64,000 nt of DNA, taken from assembly GCF_900103955.1 (NCBI RefSeq), contig NZ_FNIL01000008.1, forward strand, positions 62,001 to 126,000, given 5' to 3'. The notes beneath the pieces were generated by a model. It saw nothing but the letters and a program-made list of their open reading frames with translations, was not told where the DNA came from and searched no databases. Shown in pieces: positions 8,604-18,054 of the stretch (position 1 is the first letter of the stretch; the number at the start of each line of letters is the position of its first letter). A program made the translations under genes and the position numbers. This stretch comes from Alkalicoccus daliensis. Its GTDB lineage: Bacteria > Bacillota > Bacilli > Bacillales > Salisediminibacteriaceae.

Positions 8604-8824
8604 GATCTCCACCACCTTGTTCTTTCTTATCTAGGGTTTGCATCTATGGGAATACTTGTTGTTTGTGTTCTGTAGCAATAAATTAACTAGGGTTTCATTA
8701 AAATTTTTCGGATATCCGCCCTCATGAAAAGTATATCACAAGGAACAGAAAAAAAGTCGGGCGAGGGGTACTTGCGTTCCCCTCGCCCGAAGCCGATTCA
8801 TCTCATGACTGAAGTCACGAGGGT

Positions 8825-8931
8825 TCTCGGCTATTTCCTAAAACCTTTTTCATTTCTGAGAACGTTATGTTATTCGGTTGACGTTTCATTTTATCAACCA
8901 GTTATTCCACTCCAGCAATGATTCACCTCCT
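8825..8931 (-). pseudogene. 5' remnant of the hicA-like gene with its ribosome binding site
   Basis: On the minus strand a perfect AAAAGGAGGTGA (about 8923-8934) precedes a frame that starts with ATT where ATG is expected, meets a TAA after five codons, and then continues as LVDKMKRQPNNITFSEMKKVLG until the transposon. That order of residues matches the N terminus of HicA-type toxins (short helix, then ITFSEMKKVL). The lost start and the in-frame stop show decay in addition to the insertion. Confidence 0.45.
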
Positions 8932-9153
8932 TTTACTCTTGTGATTATGGTACCGTATACGGTGTCGCAAAGAGATTAGGATATATAATTTTCAATTCCA
9001 TATTTCAACTAAAAAGTATCAGTTCCCGTGGTAGAATTAAAAATGAAAAATTTAGAAGTAAGAAAGTTTAGATCCTTAATTATTTCTTTTAAAAGCTCGA
9101 CTTAGGTAGATCACATAAAATTACCCGGAAGAAAACAGAAAGGGGAATCACTG

Positions 9154-9471
9154 ATGGAGTTTGTGATGGAAATGATACCGATTCTGCTGCCAATCATTTT
9201 CGTTGGAGTGATGGCATTATTTGTAGTTATGCGGATGAAGCAGAAATACAAGCAGGGGACGCTTGGGAAGAAAAACTCAACACGGGCGCAGACTCTGCTC
9301 GATAGCCTGATTCCGCTGGGGATGGTGATTGGCTGTTGTTCCGGCATGGTGTTAAGCTTCATTTTTACTTTCTCTATTTCTTATGGATTAAGCTTGGGCG
9401 CCGCTCTCGGGCTCCTTGGCGGGTATATTGGTTACGAAATTTACAGCAGGGAAGAGGAAAGTTATTCCTAA
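9154..9471 (+). CDS. Small membrane protein of unknown function
   Basis: A 105-residue protein with three predicted membrane helices: residues about 6-27 (IPILLPIIFVGVMALFVVM), 50-72 (LIPLGMVIGCCSGMVLSFIF) and 76-95 (YGLSLGAALGLLGGYIGYEI). A basic loop (RMKQKYKQGTLGKKNSTR) between the first two should be cytoplasmic. The ATG is preceded by AAAGGGGAATC. I do not recognise a named family. It stands alone between the transposon remnant and a hairpin-rich gap. Confidence 0.7.
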   Translation: MEFVMEMIPILLPIIFVGVMALFVVMRMKQKYKQGTLGKKNSTRAQTLLDSLIPLGMVIGCCSGMVLSFIFTFSISYGLSLGAALGLLGGYIGYEIYSREEESYS

Positions 9472-9845
9472 AAATCCGTATTGTACATAATAAAAAAAGG
9501 GATTTTAAATGGTGGATATACTTGTCATAAGACAGAAAAATAGACCTCCTTAAGCCTTCGCAAGTTTAAGGGAGATCTATTTTCAACGAAACCTGAGCCA
9601 GCCACTCTTTGAGTGAGCCAGTTGTAAGTGACCGTAGACGTTAGCGCATCTGCGGTTTTTTCTGTTATGTGTAATATAGCGAATTTAGTTTAAACTCTTA
9701 CGTAATCTTAACAACCTGGAATCTGGCCGCAGCCACTTCCCACTACTTGAAACCATCTTTAAAAATCCTTTATTTCGGGTGAAATTCAGCTGCTGTAAGT
9801 ATAAAAAGCTTCTTTGGGATTGTGGTCATTCTCTCGCACAATAAA
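9472..9845. other. Hairpin-rich intergenic gap
   Basis: About 370 bases with two fold-back sequences: an imperfect 16-bp stem around 9537-9584 (AAATAGACCTCCTTAA against TTAAGGGAGATCTATTT) and a shorter stem around 9633-9663 (ACCGTAGA ... TCTGCGGT) followed by TTTTTT, which could terminate the upstream membrane protein gene. No coding frame recognised. Confidence 0.45.
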
Positions 9846-10208
9846 TTATTTTGATTTAGCACCGAACAGCATGGCAATCCCCGTGATAATCACAGGAATA
9901 ATGAAAATCAGTTCCAGCGGGACTACCGGTTTGTACGTTGTTTTTTCATCCGTTATGTCATACACACCAACCGGTTTAATTGAAAACTGGCCGCCGCCTC
10001 CAACCCCGCCGCTGCCTTTTTTATTTTCATCTCCGTCTTCATAGCCACTCCCGGCGCCTACGCTGTACTTCACTTTTGCCACTGGCAGGATCGTCCGGTG
10101 TTCAAGTTTAATCGGATCCCCGTAAACAAGTGTCACGTCTCTTTTTTCGGCAAACTTATCAAAGATGGACTTAAGGGGGAAGCTTTTCGGTAGTTTTTCT
10201 TCGCTCAT
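9846..10208 (-). CDS. GerW/YtfJ-family sporulation protein
   Basis: A 120-residue protein of the GerW (YtfJ) family (PF09579), made in sporulating cells and needed in some Bacillus spores for germination. The family core is seen in PLKSIFDKFAEKRDVTLVYGDPI, then VAKVKYSVGAGSG, a glycine-rich stretch (GSGGVGGGGQFSIKPVG), and a hydrophobic C-terminal helix VPLELIFIIPVIITGIAML. I use the ATG at 10208 because AGAGGAG precedes it; an ATG 12 codons earlier has no site. The C-terminal hydrophobic helix may anchor it to the membrane. Its presence supports a spore-former. Confidence 0.85.
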   Translation of the reverse strand: MSEEKLPKSFPLKSIFDKFAEKRDVTLVYGDPIKLEHRTILPVAKVKYSVGAGSGYEDGDENKKGSGGVGGGGQFSIKPVGVYDITDEKTTYKPVVPLELIFIIPVIITGIAMLFGAKSK

Positions 10209-10488
10209 GTTTATCACTCCTCTTGTATAGTAGTACTTATCCATTCCCCACGTCTCCCTTCTTTCCCTTTTAATATTGGAAATTATTTTCCTGTACAGAG
10301 AACGTTAGTAAGCTTTAAGTGAACAGACGTTAGAAGCACTCTCTTTTTGAGTAACGAGAATCAACGAATCATACAAAAACACCTCCCGATTTGGTATAGT
10401 TATCCTAACAGAACATACATTCTCTGAAATTTCCTAAAGGAACTTTGCAGGGGTTACTTAAATATATCTTGTTAAAGGGGCGTCACTG

Positions 10489-11646
10489 ATGAAATTTTTC
10501 CATACCGCGGACTGGCATTTAGGAAAGCTCGTCCAGGGAGTTTATATGACCGAAGACCAGGAATTCATTCTGGAGCAGTTTATGGAAGCGGTGAAAACGG
10601 AAAAGCCGGATGCGGTAATTGTTGCCGGGGATTTATATGACCGTGCGATTCCTCCGACAGATGCCGTACAGCTGCTGAACCGTACCTTGGAAACGATCGC
10701 AATCGATTTGAAAACACCGCTGCTAGCGATTGCTGGGAACCATGACAGTCCGAGCCGGCTGCATTTCGGTCGGGAAATGATGCGGCAGTCCGGCTTTTAT
10801 ATTACCGGAGAACTGGACATCCCGTGCCAGCCTGTTGTTTTACATGACGATTACGGCGAGGTGCACTTTTATTTAATTCCTTACACCGACCCGAGCCAGG
10901 TACGCATTGCGCTGGAAGATGAAACGATCAAAACCCACGATGATGCGTTAAAGGCGATTGCCGCAAATATCGAAGAAAAGAAAAATCCCGACGTCCGTAA
11001 TGTATTCGTCGGTCACGCATTTCTGACCTCCCACGGAGAAGAAAAGGAAAACACCAGCACCTCCGAACGGCAGCTTTCCATCGGTGGAGCAGATCATGCG
11101 AGCGCAAAGTATTTGGACGGATTTGACTACGTGGCACTCGGCCATCTGCATCAGGCACATCATGTGGGTAATCCTAAAATGCAGTATTCCGGTTCTCCGC
11201 TGAAATACTCTTTATCCGAGCAGCATCATAAAAAAGGATACCTGGTCGTGGAAATAAACGAAAACGGAGCGGTGGCAGTGGAAAAAAAGCTGCTCGAGCC
11301 AAGACGGGATATGTATGCAGTCGAAGGCTGCATCGCAGACATCCTCCAGCACGATATCTGTGAGGACTACGTGTTTGTAAAACTGCTCGACGAAACGGTC
11401 GTGCTTTCTGCGATGGAAAAGATCCGTTCCGTTTATCCGAATGCGATGCATGTAGAAAGAGAGTTTCCTGCACTGTCATTAACAGATGCGTCAGGAACGC
11501 CGAAAGACCGCACGAAAATGGACGACTTCACATTGTTCCAATCGTTTTATCAGGAAGTAAGAGGATCGGAAGCGACAGAAGCAACGGAGCAGTTGTTCCA
11601 GGAAGCACTGCAGTCGCTTGCTGCGAAAGAAGGGGAACGCAAATGA
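10489..11646 (+). CDS. sbcD: Exonuclease SbcCD subunit D
   Basis: A 385-residue Mre11-type phosphoesterase. With SbcC it opens hairpins and trims protein-blocked DNA ends, keeping long palindromes from persisting. The metal-binding motifs are intact: FFHTADWHLGK (residues 3-13), VIVAGDLYDRA, LLAIAGNHDSPSR, NVFVGHAFL and DYVALGHLHQ. The ATG is preceded by AAAGGGG. It overlaps sbcC by four bases (ATGA), so the two are translationally coupled. Length matches the family. Two imperfect LexA-like dyads lie upstream, but too weak to call. Confidence 0.96.
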   Translation: MKFFHTADWHLGKLVQGVYMTEDQEFILEQFMEAVKTEKPDAVIVAGDLYDRAIPPTDAVQLLNRTLETIAIDLKTPLLAIAGNHDSPSRLHFGREMMRQSGFYITGELDIPCQPVVLHDDYGEVHFYLIPYTDPSQVRIALEDETIKTHDDALKAIAANIEEKKNPDVRNVFVGHAFLTSHGEEKENTSTSERQLSIGGADHASAKYLDGFDYVALGHLHQAHHVGNPKMQYSGSPLKYSLSEQHHKKGYLVVEINENGAVAVEKKLLEPRRDMYAVEGCIADILQHDICEDYVFVKLLDETVVLSAMEKIRSVYPNAMHVEREFPALSLTDASGTPKDRTKMDDFTLFQSFYQEVRGSEATEATEQLFQEALQSLAAKEGERK

Positions 11647-14600
11647 AGCCATTAAAAATAAAAATGACCGCCTTCGGTCCTTATAAAAAGCAGGAAGTCA
11701 TCGATTTTAAGGACTTGCAGGAGCACAAACTGTTTGTAATTTCCGGGAAAACCGGGGCAGGGAAAACGTCTATTTTCGACGCGATCTGCTTTGCGCTTTA
11801 CGGGGACGCAAGCGGGGAAGACCGCAGCGACATCCGTTCCATGCGCAGCCACTTTGCAGACGATGATCTCCATACGTCAGTGGAATTTGAATTTGAACTG
11901 AAATCCCGCATTTACCGCGTGTTCCGCCAGCTTCCGCACGTAAAGGAAGGAAACAAAAGCGGCACCGGGGAAAAATATGAATTTTATGAAATCACAGATG
12001 GAAAAGAAGTGCCGCTGACCGACCGCTTTATCGTTTCGCAGGTGAATGAAAAAATTCAGTCGATCATCGGCCTGACGAAGGATCAGTTCAGCCAGATTGT
12101 CATGCTGCCGCAGGGAGAATTCCGGAAGCTCCTGACGTCGGAGACGGAAAACAAGGAAGAAATTCTGCGGAAAATTTTCAAAACGAGCTTTTACAATAAA
12201 GTTGTCGAGCATCTGAATGAGAAACGGAAAGATGTGCAGAAGCAGTTTGAAGGGCAGAAGCAGACGAGAGATATACATATTGAAAATCTCAAAGCTTCCC
12301 TGCCGCAAAGAGAAGAATCTGCATTTTTCCTCGTCCTCGCACAGGAGCACTATAATACCCATCAGATTATCGATGGATTGGAGAAAGAAATTTCTTTCTA
12401 CGAGCAGAGTAAGAAAGAAAAGCTCGAAGTATTTCAGGAGAAGGAAGACAGCGCCAAGAAGTGCGAAGCGCAGATGCTCCGCGCGCAGGAAATGAATAAA
12501 CGGATCGATCTGCTGAATGAAAAAGTCCGCGAAAAACAGCAGCTCGAAGCACAAAAAGAACAGTTCAAAGAAAAAGAGCAGCAGCAGAAGCTTGCCGAAA
12601 AAGCAGCACAGCTCGAGGTTTACGAAAAGCAGGCAGTAGAAATCCAGGAAGAATACCGCAGCAAAAAAAAGCAGCGGGATACGGCCGAGAAGAAGTGCAG
12701 CGACTCACAGAGAAAACAGCAGGAAGCGCAGGCAGTTTTCGAACAGGAAGAAAAAAATGGAGCGCATCGGGAAGCAGCGACAAGGGAACTCGACCGCCTG
12801 GAGACAATACTCCCTGCAGTGGAAGAGCTGGAAGGCAGAAAAAAGAAAATTCGCCAGCTGGAAACAGAAGTAGATACCTTTTCTAAAAAAGCCGCAGCAG
12901 GAGAGCAGGAAGTCCAGCGGGCTAAAGAGGAAAGAACAAAACTTACAGAAAAGCTGAAGCCGTTGGAAGAAAGCATTCGATCTCTGCCGGCATTGACGGA
13001 AAAGCAGGGAGATCTGCGAGCGGACGCACTTATTTTAAGAGATTATTTAAAAAGACAGAAAGCTAAAGAGGAAGCAGAGGCAGAAGCTTCCGGGTTCAAA
13101 GCAGTTCATGATAAAGAAGAAGCGGCATTTACACAGCTGGAGGAACGCTGGCTCAATGGACAGGCAAGCATTCTTGCAGCGGATCATCTGCATGACGGGA
13201 AGCCGTGTCCCGTCTGCGGAAGCGAAGCGCATCCAAACAAAGCGGTTTTAACAGAGGACATTCCAACAAAAGACGAGCTGGACGAAAAACGCCGCCAGAA
13301 AAAGCAAAAAGAAATGGACTATACGCAGGCGCAGGCAAAATTAAATGCAGCAGCGGATCAGCTGAACGAAAAAAAGCAGGAAGTGATTGACGCAGGCTAT
13401 GCCCCGGAGAAGGCAAAAGACGATTTCCAGACAATTGCGCAGCAGGGAAAGAAGCTGGGAGAAGAAATTACCCAGCTGAAAAAAGATCAGGAATCCGTGG
13501 ATCAGCTCAGGGAAACCCTGCAAAATACGGAAAAAGCGCTCGAAGCAAAAACAGAGGAACAAACAAAAACAGTGGAGCGCCTGACCGAACTGCGTTCCGA
13601 TTATAAAACGGAAACGTCTTTATATGAACAAAGCCTGACTGCAATTCCGGAAGAGCTGCGTGCGCTGGAGCAGCTGAAAACAAAAATGCAGGAAACAAAA
13701 GAGAAGAAGCAGCGGCTTGAAACACAGTGGGAAGAAGCACAAAAGGTCCGCCAGCAGGCGCAGGAGCAGCTGCTTACGGCGCAGTCCGACTTAAAGCATG
13801 CAGAGCAACAAGTACAGGATACGGAAGCAAAGAAAGAAAAAGTGCAGCAGGAGTATGAAAATGCACTGGAGAAAGCCGGTTTTGCTTCAGAAGACGCATA
13901 TAAGAAAGCAAAGCTTCCGGCAGATGTCCGCGAGGCGCTGCAGCAGGAAATAGAAAAGTATCATACCGCAGTGCATACCGTTTCGGTGCAGGTAAAAGAC
14001 CTGCAGGAAGAATTAAAAGACAAAGAGCGGGTCGATGTACACAGCCTGCAGGAAACACTACACGCGCTCCAGCAGGAAATGGAAGAAGCACGCACAGCGT
14101 TTCAAAAGGCAGCAGCTTCTCTGGAAACCGCGGAGCAGGGAAAAGAAAAAATCGCCGCTGCGGAAATGGCGCTGGCAGATGTGGAGCAGGAATTTCAGCT
14201 GGTGAAAGATTTGTATGACGTTGTACGCGGGGAAAACACGAAAAAAATCAGTTTCGAACGCTATCTGCAGATTGAATTTCTGGAGCAGATTATCCACGCC
14301 GCAAACGAACGGCTGAAGCGTCTTTCGAACGGACAGTACTACCTGATGCGGAGCGCCCGGCTGGAGAAGCGGGGCAGGCAGAGCGGACTCGGACTTGATG
14401 TGCTCGATAACTACACCGGACAGATGCGCGACGTGAAGACATTATCCGGCGGAGAAAAATTCAATGCCTCCTTGTGTCTCGCGCTCGGCATGGCAGATAT
14501 CATTCAGTCCTACGAGGGAGGAATCTCCATCGAAACGATGTTTATCGATGAAGGTTTCGGCTCTCTCGACGAAGAATCCCTGCAGAAAGCGATTGATACG

Positions 14601-14738
14601 CTCGTCGACCTGCAGCAGTCCGGCAGAATGATCGGCGTCATCTCCCACGTACAGGAAATGAAGCAGGTCATTCCGGCAACGCTCGAAGTAAAAAAATCAA
14701 AAGAAGGACACAGTGAAACGAAGTTTGTACTGAATTAG
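11643..14738 (+). CDS. sbcC: Exonuclease SbcCD subunit C
   Basis: A 1031-residue SMC/Rad50-like ATPase partner of SbcD. Walker A is ISGKTGAGKTSIFDAI near residue 34. A long coiled coil, very rich in Gln, Glu, Lys and Ala, runs from about residue 180 to 870 and is broken by the zinc hook CPVCG at about 521-525, where two molecules join. The ABC signature LSGGEKFNASLCLALG, Walker B MFIDEGFGSLDEE and the His switch VISHVQEM are at the C terminus. ATP binding closes the heads and lets SbcD cut. It forms an operon with sbcD and ends without an obvious terminator. Confidence 0.96.
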   Translation: MKPLKIKMTAFGPYKKQEVIDFKDLQEHKLFVISGKTGAGKTSIFDAICFALYGDASGEDRSDIRSMRSHFADDDLHTSVEFEFELKSRIYRVFRQLPHVKEGNKSGTGEKYEFYEITDGKEVPLTDRFIVSQVNEKIQSIIGLTKDQFSQIVMLPQGEFRKLLTSETENKEEILRKIFKTSFYNKVVEHLNEKRKDVQKQFEGQKQTRDIHIENLKASLPQREESAFFLVLAQEHYNTHQIIDGLEKEISFYEQSKKEKLEVFQEKEDSAKKCEAQMLRAQEMNKRIDLLNEKVREKQQLEAQKEQFKEKEQQQKLAEKAAQLEVYEKQAVEIQEEYRSKKKQRDTAEKKCSDSQRKQQEAQAVFEQEEKNGAHREAATRELDRLETILPAVEELEGRKKKIRQLETEVDTFSKKAAAGEQEVQRAKEERTKLTEKLKPLEESIRSLPALTEKQGDLRADALILRDYLKRQKAKEEAEAEASGFKAVHDKEEAAFTQLEERWLNGQASILAADHLHDGKPCPVCGSEAHPNKAVLTEDIPTKDELDEKRRQKKQKEMDYTQAQAKLNAAADQLNEKKQEVIDAGYAPEKAKDDFQTIAQQGKKLGEEITQLKKDQESVDQLRETLQNTEKALEAKTEEQTKTVERLTELRSDYKTETSLYEQSLTAIPEELRALEQLKTKMQETKEKKQRLETQWEEAQKVRQQAQEQLLTAQSDLKHAEQQVQDTEAKKEKVQQEYENALEKAGFASEDAYKKAKLPADVREALQQEIEKYHTAVHTVSVQVKDLQEELKDKERVDVHSLQETLHALQQEMEEARTAFQKAAASLETAEQGKEKIAAAEMALADVEQEFQLVKDLYDVVRGENTKKISFERYLQIEFLEQIIHAANERLKRLSNGQYYLMRSARLEKRGRQSGLGLDVLDNYTGQMRDVKTLSGGEKFNASLCLALGMADIIQSYEGGISIETMFIDEGFGSLDEESLQKAIDTLVDLQQSGRMIGVISHVQEMKQVIPATLEVKKSKEGHSETKFVLN

Positions 14739-14823
14739 GTGTTAGTATTTAATACGCTTTTAAAAAAGTATTATAACAGCCGAATTTTCTGACACAGGAA
14801 TTAAGGCACCCAGGGGGCAGCAT

Positions 14824-15261
14824 ATGAATGAAATAAATCCTTATCTAAACAGCATAGATGAAAAGTGGAAACCCTCTTTTCAGAAACTTTTACAAGTTAT
14901 TGAACAGAATATTCCCGAAGGATTTGTACTGCAGATGCAGTACAGGATGCCCTCTTTCGTCGTTCCTTTCACTGTGTATCCGTCGGGATATCATGCAGGA
15001 AAAAATACGCCGCTTCCTTTTATCAGTGTTGCGGCGCAGAAAAATCACATCGCTGTCTATCATATGGGAATTTATGCGGATCAGGAATTACTTCAGTGGT
15101 TTCAGGGGGAATACTCAAGGCATATGAGTACAAAATTAAACATGGGTAAAAGCTGCATCCGCTTTACCAATCCAGATAAAATTCCTTATGAACTGCTCGG
15201 CGACCTTGTCTCCAGAGTTACGGTGAAGGAATGGATAAAAATGTATGAACGAATATCTTAA
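14824..15261 (+). CDS. DUF1801 domain protein
   Basis: A 145-residue protein with the DUF1801 fold (YdhG/YdeI-like): an N-terminal helical part LLQVIEQNIPEGFVLQMQYRMPSF, then ISVAAQKNHIAVYHMGIYAD and a C-terminal MGKSCIRFTNPDKIPYELL segment. Members are small cytoplasmic proteins of unknown biochemical role; one B. subtilis member, YdeI-type, has been linked to antimicrobial peptide or iron stress, which should not be carried over here. The ATG is preceded by AGGGGGCAGC. Monocistronic, with a terminator downstream. Confidence 0.8.
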   Translation: MNEINPYLNSIDEKWKPSFQKLLQVIEQNIPEGFVLQMQYRMPSFVVPFTVYPSGYHAGKNTPLPFISVAAQKNHIAVYHMGIYADQELLQWFQGEYSRHMSTKLNMGKSCIRFTNPDKIPYELLGDLVSRVTVKEWIKMYERIS

Positions 15262-15268
15262 AGTTAGA

Positions 15269-15316
15269 AGAGCTGATCTTTTCGTCTGTGAACCGGCGGA
15301 AAGATCAGCTTTATTT
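15269..15316 (+). terminator. Terminator after the DUF1801 gene
   Basis: Stem AGCTGATCTT (15271-15280) with AAGATCAGCT (15301-15310) and a ~20-nt loop, followed by TTATTTTATTT. Confidence 0.75.
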
Positions 15317-15399
15317 TATTTCAACTCCCTTTTTTACATATCATTCACGAAAAAAACCATTAAAACTACCTCCACACAGGTTTACAAAAAAAACGCATT

Positions 15400-15444
15400 G
15401 TGTTAAATTTAAAATATTAAATACGTTAAATAAAAATTTAACAC
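15400..15444 (+). promoter_or_regulatory. GbsR-type operator of the choline dehydrogenase gene
   Basis: The palindrome GTTAAATAAAAATTTAAC occupies 15425-15442, and a second, looser copy (GTGTTAAATTTAAAATATT) starts at 15400. The 18-base core is identical to the one at 19252-19269 upstream of the betaine-binding lipoprotein, and close versions lie upstream of gbsR and the aldehyde dehydrogenase. Confidence 0.75.
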
Positions 15445-15461
15445 TTTTAATAAAGGAGCAC

Positions 15462-15497
15462 ATGAATCAGCAGCAGGCCATAAAATATGTGGAATAA
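15462..15497 (+). CDS. Possible 11-codon upstream ORF
   Basis: A strong ribosome binding site (AAAGGAG, six bases before the ATG) leads into MNQQQAIKYVE and a TAA. Reading past that stop, the same frame stays open for about 31 more codons (YRLSARVLHLLKELSSDR and on). It lies between the operator and the choline dehydrogenase gene. It could be a leader peptide or the decayed start of a lost gene such as a small regulator; no family recognised. Confidence 0.3.
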   Translation: MNQQQAIKYVE

Positions 15498-15624
15498 TAC
15501 AGGCTATCTGCCAGGGTACTTCATTTATTAAAAGAACTATCTTCTGATCGAACAGAACTACAAATAAAGATATTTTTCATTCGATCACAATGATGAATTT
15601 TTAATCTACTAGGAGGATTTTAAT

Positions 15625-17310
15625 ATGACACAAACATATGATTACGTAATTATTGGTGGCGGAAGCGCCGGCTCTGTGCTGGCAAACCGTTTAAGTGCAG
15701 ATAAAGAAAACACAGTACTTGTACTGGAAGCAGGGCGCAGCGACTATGCATGGGATCTGTTAATTCAAATGCCGGCGGCACTTCCGTTCCCGGCAGGAAA
15801 AAGCCTGTATGACTGGAAATACCTATCAGACCCGGAACCGCACATGGGCGGCCGGCGAATCAAGCATGCGCGAGGAAAAGTGCTCGGCGGTTCAAGCTCT
15901 ATCAACGGCATGATTTATCAGCGGGGAAATCCACTGGATTATGAACGATGGGGTGCGGATGAAGGCATGGACGAGTGGAACTACGCGCACTGCCTTCCGT
16001 ATTTCAAGCGCCTGGAAACTGCGCTTGCATCTAAAGACGATCACGAATTCCGCGGCCAGGACGGCCCGCTGAAATTAGAGCGCGGTCCCGCAACTAATCC
16101 TTTATTCCAGGCATTCTTTGAATCTGCCGTGGAAGCCGGATACAACCGTACTCCGGACGTGAATGGTTTCCGTCAGGAAGGATTTGGCCCATTTGACAAG
16201 CACGTATATAAAGGAAGACGTCTGTCTGCATCACGTGCATTTTTACACCCGGTCATGAAGCGGAGAAACCTTACTGTCCAGACGCGTGCATTTGTATCAA
16301 GCATTGACTTCGACGGAACGCGTGCAAGCGGCGTAACTTATAAGCATAACGGAAAAGTCCATAAAGTAATTGCGGGGGAAGTAGTGCTTTCCGGCGGTGC
16401 GATCAATTCACCGCAGCTGCTTCAGCTGTCAGGCGTAGGAGATGCAAAACATTTGCGCTCTCTTGGAATAGAGCCGGTCGTAGATCTACCGGGCGTAGGG
16501 GAAAATCTGCAGGACCATCTGGAAGCTTATATTCAGTATTCCTGCCCGCAGCCGGTGTCTATGCAGCCGAACCTGAACAAATTAAAAATGCCTTGGATCG
16601 GGCTGCAGTGGCTGCTCGGACGTAAAGGCCCGGCCGCAACAAACCACTTTGAAGGCGGCGGTTTCGTGCGCTCTAATGAAACAGTGGATTACCCGAACCT
16701 GATGTTCCACTTTCTCCCTCTGGCAGTGCGTTATGACGGACAGAAAGCAGAAGAAAAGCACGGTTTCCAGGTACACGTTGGACCAATGTATTCTGATGCA
16801 CGGGGCTCTCTGAAGATCCGCTCTAAGAATCCAAAGGAGCATCCAAGCATGGTTTACAACTATCTTTCCACAGAGCAGGACCGTCGCGAGTGGATCGAAG
16901 CAGTAAGAATTTCACGGGAGATTATGTCCCAGCCGGCGATGGCTCCTTATAACTCAGGAGAAATATCTCCAGGACCGTCTGTGCAGACAGATGAAGAAAT
17001 TCTTGACTGGGTAGCAAAAGATGCAGAAACTGCACTGCACCCAAGCTGTACAGCGAAAATGGGACCAGCATCTGACCCGATGGCAGTGGTAGATCCGAAG
17101 ACGATGAAAGTACACGGATTGGAAAACGTCCGCGTTGTCGACGCTTCTGTGATGCCTTATGTAACAAACGGAAACATCCACGCACCGGTACTGATGCTTG
17201 CTGAGAAGGCAGCGGACCTTATTCTGGGACGCAAGCCGCTTGACCCAATCAACGCAGACTTCTACCGTCACGGCGTGCATCCTGCAGATGCAGGGACTGT
17301 AACTTCTTAA
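15625..17310 (+). CDS. betA: Choline dehydrogenase (GMC oxidoreductase)
   Basis: A 561-residue FAD enzyme of the GMC family that oxidises choline to betaine aldehyde, and in some members on to betaine. The FAD-binding motif is [16 protein letters not shown] at residues 8-23, followed by [15 protein letters not shown]; the second GMC signature [16 protein letters not shown] is mid-protein. The active-site His472 is in [11 protein letters not shown] and the Asn/His pair in TNGNIHAP (515-519). The start ATG has AGGAGG nine bases upstream. In B. subtilis choline oxidation uses an iron alcohol dehydrogenase (GbsB); here a BetA-type enzyme replaces it, while the regulator is the Bacillus-type GbsR. 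The upstream operator predicts release by choline. Confidence 0.88.
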   Translation: MTQTYDYVIIGGGSAGSVLANRLSADKENTVLVLEAGRSDYAWDLLIQMPAALPFPAGKSLYDWKYLSDPEPHMGGRRIKHARGKVLGGSSSINGMIYQRGNPLDYERWGADEGMDEWNYAHCLPYFKRLETALASKDDHEFRGQDGPLKLERGPATNPLFQAFFESAVEAGYNRTPDVNGFRQEGFGPFDKHVYKGRRLSASRAFLHPVMKRRNLTVQTRAFVSSIDFDGTRASGVTYKHNGKVHKVIAGEVVLSGGAINSPQLLQLSGVGDAKHLRSLGIEPVVDLPGVGENLQDHLEAYIQYSCPQPVSMQPNLNKLKMPWIGLQWLLGRKGPAATNHFEGGGFVRSNETVDYPNLMFHFLPLAVRYDGQKAEEKHGFQVHVGPMYSDARGSLKIRSKNPKEHPSMVYNYLSTEQDRREWIEAVRISREIMSQPAMAPYNSGEISPGPSVQTDEEILDWVAKDAETALHPSCTAKMGPASDPMAVVDPKTMKVHGLENVRVVDASVMPYVTNGNIHAPVLMLAEKAADLILGRKPLDPINADFYRHGVHPADAGTVTS

Positions 17311-17321
17311 TATAACTAAAA

Positions 17322-17366
17322 CAAAGAAGTCCTCTTTCAAAGCATTTTGAAAGAGGACTTCTTTGG
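17322..17366 (+). terminator. Strong terminator after betA
   Basis: A perfect 19-bp stem (17322-17340 with 17347-17365) around a six-base loop. The A-rich left side and T-rich right side let it act in both directions. Confidence 0.88.
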
Positions 17367-17462
17367 CATTGATAAAGTTAATAAAACACGCAAGCATTTA
17401 CTTTCCATTGATAAAGCTGTTCCCTTATCCAATTACAGGCCTCGATTGATGATGAGCAGATT

Positions 17463-17642
17463 TCAAGATGATTCAGTGCTATCTGGTTTCCTTTTCCAAG
17501 TATGATCAAATATCCATCTGAAAATAGTTGCAAAAAAAGCGGTGCCTATTATCTGCATCATTGAAAGGTTAGAAGGGGAGAACACCTTCCATAATAAAAG
17601 TCCAGCTGCCATAAATAAGAAGAACTTAACATGACTTAACAA
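17463..17642 (-). CDS. Small membrane protein, 59 residues
   Basis: A short protein with two hydrophobic segments (VKFFLFMAAGLLLW and MQIIGTAFFATIFRWIF) and a charged C terminus DHTWKRKPDSTESS. I start at the TTG 17642, six bases after GAGGTG; a GTG three codons earlier overlaps that site. It belongs to the many small Bacillus membrane proteins of unknown role. Confidence rests on the ribosome binding site and the clear amphipathic layout. Confidence 0.55.
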   Translation of the reverse strand: MLSHVKFFLFMAAGLLLWKVFSPSNLSMMQIIGTAFFATIFRWIFDHTWKRKPDSTESS

Positions 17643-17736
17643 CTTAATCACCTCGATTTAAAACTATACTCTGCCCATTGCAGGACATACCCAAATACAT
17701 ATTGAAAACACTTCAGTAATGGGAGTACCGTGCTTA

Positions 17737-18054
17737 TTAGCTTCTGATGGGGAGCCGGGGATCCTTGGATTTCAATTTGTAAATAAAAGGACTAGCTGAC
17801 AAGAAAATTGTCAACAACCCTAAGGACATAGAAAGAAAAGCAAAGATTGTTAAATCAATGAAAAGATTCAATGTCAGGGGCAATACAGAAATGATGGGTA
17901 TGAGGAACATTACTATTTTATCTGTTGCGATGAACTGTTTTTCCTTACAGTATGGGCAGTAAGTATATTCATACAAAAATCGCTGAGCTTTTAATGCCTC
18001 TTTCCAATTCAATTTTACACCGCAGGCTTCACACACTGGTAATGCAGGTTTCAT
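17737..18054 (-). CDS. CXXC-20-CXXC family membrane protein
   Basis: A 105-residue protein with two CXXC pairs about 20 residues apart, CEACG near the N terminus and CPYCKEK after FLYEYTY, then two membrane helices (KIVMFLIPIISVLPLTLNLFI and LTIFAFLSMSLGLLTIFL). This is the layout of the Bacillus family TIGR04104, function unknown; the cysteines probably hold zinc as a small ribbon. AGAGGTG lies six bases before the ATG at 18054, so I prefer it over the GTG three codons earlier. Confidence 0.75.
   Translation of the reverse strand: MKPALPVCEACGVKLNWKEALKAQRFLYEYTYCPYCKEKQFIATDKIVMFLIPIISVLPLTLNLFIDLTIFAFLSMSLGLLTIFLSASPFIYKLKSKDPRLPIRS

Larger units (their letters stand above)
7192..8824 (-). 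mobile_element. TnpB-only IS200/IS605-group element (IS1341-like)
   Basis: A ~1.63 kb element carrying tnpB but no tnpA. Both sides hold the same subterminal sequence CATGACTGAAGTCACG (7202-7217 and 8804-8819). The side downstream of tnpB reads GCCCGTGACTTCAGTCATGG on the minus strand, the typical right end of this group. The upstream side adds a 13-bp hairpin, GGGCGAGGGGTAC / its near complement, around 8759-8789. The exact ends are estimates (within about 15 bases). The flanking pieces look like the two halves of one hicA gene. Confidence 0.7.

Noticed and set aside
10320-10423. LexA (SOS) boxes before sbcD
   Set aside because: GAACAGACGTTA and GAACATACATTC each miss at least one fixed base of the Bacillus GAAC-N4-GTTC core; too weak to call.
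11877-12554. 225-codon frame opposite sbcC
   Set aside because: Antisense shadow of the Glu/Lys-rich coiled coil; Phe/Leu-rich translation with no ribosome binding site.
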